Shown: positions 60,345 to 64,000 of the stretch, piece by piece
Layout: every line of letters begins with the position of its first letter
Position numbering within the stretch: the stretch's first letter is position 1
Assembly (NCBI GenBank): GCA_947561585.1
Contig: CANNZV010002592.1
Span: forward strand, 136,311-200,310
Length of the DNA stretch: 64,000 nt
Reading direction: 5' to 3'
Source of the DNA: Caprella mutica
Taxonomy: Eukaryota > Arthropoda > Malacostraca > Amphipoda > Caprellidae
Position numbers and translations under genes: made by a program
Notes under the pieces: generated by a model
Told to the model about the DNA's origin: nothing
Seen by the model: only the letters and a program-made list of their open reading frames with translations
Databases searched by the model: none

Positions 60345-61434
60345 GGTCTAGGACATCTCGTCCAAGGACAATTCGTCCACGGATTATTTGTCCACGGACA
60401 TTTCGTCCAACGGACATTTCGTCCAACGGACATTTCGTTCACGGACAATTTGTCCTCGAATCGCTTTATTTTGTATTTTGTAGTGTTTATATGGAACATA
60501 TTTCATATTATTTTTCACTATTTAGCCAGGTGTAAAGATACCATAATATAATAGTGACTGAAGCCGTATGTATATGAACACATAATTTTTTTTATTCTAT
60601 CGATTACAGTTATCAAATTAGATGTATTACACGAGGTGACTGTATCTTCAAGTTATTTACCTTGTTTAATGATTTGCATTAATTAATGAGTTATGAACTT
60701 ATGATTTGATAAAATATAGAACTGAAATAACAGGGTACTAACAAGAATAAATGTGTGGATATGTAAGATTTAAAGCAATTAGAATAGAAATAAAGAATTA
60801 TTATTATAAATGTATAAGTCCGAGAATATGAAACAGTCCAATAACATGGACGTTTTTACGTTTAAATAATTAAACGTATCACTAAAAAGAACCTATATCT
60901 AGCTAATTGTTTTGTGTCACTTGTTTATCACTATATTATATACATGCATATTATTATATATGCAATTTATTTAGTCACTGTTGAAAATATTCTGCTATAA
61001 AAATCTAATTTCAGAACCAATACTGCATCTAATTACCTAATCTGAATACCACTATTGATGATTATTGTAGTTTCCCTGAAATAAACACGACTAAAAATGT
61101 TTCTGTTTTTTATATCTATGTACTGTAATAACATCGATTTATGCCTGAAAATTATTACAGATTTTATAAGACTCGGGTTTAATAAAAGCGACCCCTGCCT
61201 GTATATCATTGAAAAAAGTAAGCAGTATGCACCTTCATTATTTTACTGAAGACGGCCAGCAAGAGAAAAGGTTGCAATAAGAATTTGGGAAAATATTATA
61301 CATTTCAATTACCATCACCAATGTGTGTTTTCTACTTTTATGTTGCAGAATGTATATAAATGATATATAATATGTCTGGACGAAATGTCCGTGGACGAAT
61401 TGTCCGTTGACGAAATGTCCGTGCACGACTCGAA
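60345..61434. mobile_element. Foldback-like element, ACGGACATTTCGTCC arrays (about 1.1 kb)
   Basis: The left array (60346-60458) has about seven units of 14-16 bp, such as TCCACGGACAATTCG and TCCAACGGACATTTCG. The right array (61376-61434) has four inverted units (GGACGAAATGTCCGT). The left starts GGTCTAGGACATCTCGTCC and the right inverted starts CGTGCACGGACATTTCG. This parallels the ends of the element at 51234-51480. The core of about 900 bp is AT-rich, non-coding, and includes a solo TAAGTTCC-family terminus (60818-60862). Frames across the arrays encode only repeat-derived peptides. The flanks share only a partial match (ACTCG.AAA), so no target duplication is certain. Confidence 0.7.
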
Positions 61435-61671
61435 ACACGCGTCGTCAAATGAGTAGTTAAGTCAGTGGGCCTCAAATAATGTTATAAACTTAAATCCATG
61501 ATGAAGATTTGTTAATACATTTTCAAAACCGCATGGAAATACTTGTTTTTTCCATCAAATGGTGCATGTTGACATGTTTTTTATTTATTTTACTTGTAGG
61601 TTTACTAAGAAATACGATAAATATATGTATATTGATTCAAATTTTGGGTACACAATGATGAGTGGTTTGTA
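61435..61671. other. Spacer without supported features
   Basis: AT-rich DNA. The first bases contain CG-rich words (ACACGCGTCGTCA) next to the foldback end. Confidence 0.4.
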
Positions 61672-61787
61672 AATGAATGTGGGAGAAGTGTAGGTTGGGG
61701 AGATAAAGTTGGGGGAAGTGTTGGTTGATGAAATGTAGGTGGAGGAAGTGAAGATGAGGGAAGTGTAAGTGGAGGAAGTGAAGGTAT
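61672..61787. repeat. Purine-rich minisatellite, about 15-bp unit
   Basis: About eight degenerate copies of GGAGGAAGTGTAGGT or GGAGGAAGTGAAGAT. The plus strand is almost entirely G, A and T. A minus-strand frame across it reads repeated S-T-Y-T-S type pentapeptides, but this is a by-product of the 15-bp period. Confidence 0.75.
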
Positions 61788-62837
61788 ACCCTGGAGCTAA
61801 AATATAATATAGTTGGGTAAATGGTATAATAGTTTTAATATTCATAGGATGAAATGAACTGTAGTTAATAATCTATTGGATTGTAGTTACTCTCCATAAT
61901 TAAACTGTTCGACCGACTGACATGTTGATATTTATTATCAAAAATCAAACCAAAACCTATTTGTTGATTTCTTAATTCCGTGTGAATTCTACGGGGTTAA
62001 GCTTGTAAAAAAATTAATTACATTTTGGAAATAATTATTCAAGGAGAAGTATCATTTACCAATGTATGTAGATGTATAACATTGTATATAGACGATATTA
62101 AACATTTAATGTATATAGTCCAGTAAGAAAAGCAAATTCCAAACCAAAGCTCACGACTGTAATATATAAGCCATTAAACCTCGATACGATTATCTAAATC
62201 TTCATCTACCTCGACAAGTGTATTTAAATCTTCAAATAAAAATGACAATTGTAGTTCATATCATTAACCCCTCCCCCTCTTGTTCTATTAAGTGTGTAAT
62301 GAAATCTTATGTATTTTATCTAGCCTATCTTTTTTTAATGTATACGCTTAGTCATTTATCAATATATCTATTTTTAAGTGGGAGTTGTAGAGAAATTGAT
62401 CGGAAATGTTCAATGTATATTTCATTACTTTTAATGCATGAATCAAAATTTATTCTATTGTATGCATCAATAAAACATCACAGATTGCATATGGAGAATA
62501 TTGATGGTTATGTACTTACTTTATCAAAACTGTAGCTGCTGATTCGTAATTAAAGTCCTCTTTGGAATTCAAATTGCTTCTATTGGAATTTCAATGGTTC
62601 ATGAATGAACATTGAAGAATATTCTAAGAACTGATGGTTCGTCTATAATTTGTTGACACCAGTTTACTCCCACACACATTTCATGGACTTGTTCTCATTA
62701 TCCAATTTAATATAGAAATCCTTGGAATAAGATATTACACAACTATCTATTGTATGTAACTATGAAAAACGACTGATTTTAAAATATTAAATTACTTATG
62801 AAAATCAGTTAATTATTATCAGTTGATTGTAAGTATA
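61788..62837. other. Spacer
   Basis: CCGTGTGAATTCTACGGGG at 61979-61997 is a hairpin-like word related to the one at 20668. A 105-codon frame at 62218-62535 has no recognisable domain. Confidence 0.4.
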
Positions 62838-63479
62838 CAGGGCGTCCGACACTTTTGTTGCCAAACTTTAACATAGGGTTGCATTTTGTCGAAATTAACA
62901 CTTTTTATTCTATGAAGGTGTGGTCTAAAATGCTTAGTTATAGTAAAGTAGTATATGTAGCATTTATTATAATAAGTTAACGTCATTTTTTTAGTGTTGT
63001 GATAAGAAACAAAATATTTTTAACAGTAATCATTATGAGCACAAGAAATTAGGTTACATGTTTGCAAAATGTGTTCAAACTGCCTCCCATTTGTTGCGAT
63101 GCAGTCGTTCAAACGTTTATTCAATGATTGGCGGACGCGAGCAGACACCAGGAGTTTCACGATTCCTTGAGGGACAAACGTTTGAACGCTTGCATTGCAA
63201 CAAGTGGGCGGCAAATTTAACACATTCTGTAAAAATATAACCTAATTTAAGATTATCTTTTTTGTGCTCCTTTTAATTACTGTTAAAAATATTTTGTTTC
63301 TTATCGCAACATTAAAAAAATGACTAACTAATAATAATAAATGGTACAGATACTACTTTCCTAACCTTGTAACTCTTTAACTAAGCATTTTACACCACAC
63401 CCTCATAGAATAAAAAGTGTTTATTTCGACAAATGCAACCTTATATCAAAGTTTGGCAACAAAAGTGTCGGACACCTTG
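62838..63479. mobile_element. Near-palindromic mariner-type element (642 bp)
   Basis: The ends are CAGGGCGTCCGACACTTTTG and, inverted, CAAGGTGTCCGACACTTTTG. Each follows or precedes a TA (62836-62837 and 63480-63481). The arms pair for over 200 bp (TTTGTTGCCAAACTTT, AATGCTTAGTTA, TTGTGATAAGAAACAAAATA). Even the central 180 bp is partly palindromic. The minus-strand frame near 63175-63035 has RQSLNKRLNDCIATNGRQFE, like the C-terminal end of mariner-group transposases, and the plus strand near 63165-63240 carries a similar segment. The element therefore looks like two head-to-head copies of the 3' end of a mariner-type transposon. Confidence 0.8.
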
Positions 63480-64000
63480 TAGACTATGCAAATTAGAATT
63501 ACCGTCCCATTTGTCGATAACCATTTAATTAATTTCCATTTTGATGTTATCATTCTAACATTCTTTCTCGTATTTTATCATACATTTCCTGTTCGATACT
63601 TCTTTACTTACAATTTTCTGCTGCCTATTTATTTGGAAACTAATGATACAAAATAATTTAATTGCAGTATACACAGCAATCCTCTTAACTTTTATTCTAA
63701 CTTGTAATTTCTCAGCTTTATCTTGGAGTACTCGTATAAGTAATTAAGATGCTGAGTTTGATGCTGATGCATGTAATCGTTCAACCTTTCAAGCTGCAAA
63801 TTTTACTGTCATCTAATTATAAGATTATCTACGCATGTTATCTTGTAAGTAAATTACTTGATCATAATATGATATTTAATCTTTTCTGCCTTATAAGTGA
63901 TAATATAATTTAAAAGTTGTTACACGTGTATATTTAATAAATAAGAGGGAATAAATGTATTTTTACACTGTTCAATGTGTTCATACGATATAATATAACA
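63480..64000. other. Spacer to the end of the window
   Basis: AT-rich DNA. I see nothing beyond short chance frames. Confidence 0.5.

Noticed and set aside
60212..60535. Frames encoding WTKCPWTNNPWTNC-like or RPRTIRPRIICPRT-like repeats
   Set aside because: The peptides are by-products of the 15-bp foldback array on each strand.
61585..61845. An S/T/Y-rich repeat protein on the minus strand
   Set aside because: The pentapeptide repeat comes from the 15-bp purine-rich minisatellite and there is no other coding sign.
63020..63240. Two independent short genes on opposite strands
   Set aside because: They are the two arms of the palindromic mariner-type element, each carrying the same transposase tail remnant.
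1..64000. tRNA or other Pol III genes
   Set aside because: I looked for GGTTCGAATCC-type B boxes with a matching A box and acceptor pairing and found none.

Overview
The window is eukaryotic, strongly A+T-rich, non-coding DNA. The mix of transposons points to an arthropod, most likely an insect: Tc1, other IS630-Tc1-mariner relics, a pogo-type element, TTAA-targeting elements, many short inverted-repeat elements and a non-LTR reverse transcriptase fossil. I cannot name the species. I see no convincing host gene, tRNA or rRNA. Almost everything that can be supported is a transposable element, a relic of one, or a tandem repeat.

Layout. 1-9 kb: foldback-type elements with terminal arrays of short repeats, plus AT-rich spacer. 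9.3-15.5 kb: a dense transposon cluster. It holds a truncated Tc1 relic, an inverted partial copy of a pogo-like element, a repeat-array region, and a three-level nest (a small TA-flanked inverted-repeat element, split by the pogo-like element, itself split by a TTAA element). 18-24 kb: a second foldback element sharing its core with the one near 3 kb but carrying different terminal repeats, then two piggyBac-type TTAA elements, one with a 4 x 43-bp palindromic array. 24.6-28.2 kb: an inverted duplication of a possible MULE-like coding fragment, and a 1.6-kb inverted-repeat-bounded element with a broken ORF I do not recognise. 28-43 kb: mostly spacer, with small elements, an assembly gap (32660-32793), a 36-bp minisatellite and a foldback element at 41.5-42.2 kb. 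43.3-45.5 kb: a Tc1 pseudogene that keeps DD34E spacing once a TTAA element inserted in its catalytic region is discounted. 46-58 kb: three relics of a D,D(about 42)D transposase clade, a LINE relic, and a foldback element with a clear 10-bp target duplication. 60-64 kb: a further foldback element, a purine-rich minisatellite and a near-perfect palindromic mariner-type element.

The most interesting feature is the set of about ten foldback-like loci. Their ends are arrays of short units (about 14-20 bp) built on a similar skeleton but with a different sequence in each element. One pair shares a roughly 500-bp core while its end arrays are unrelated.
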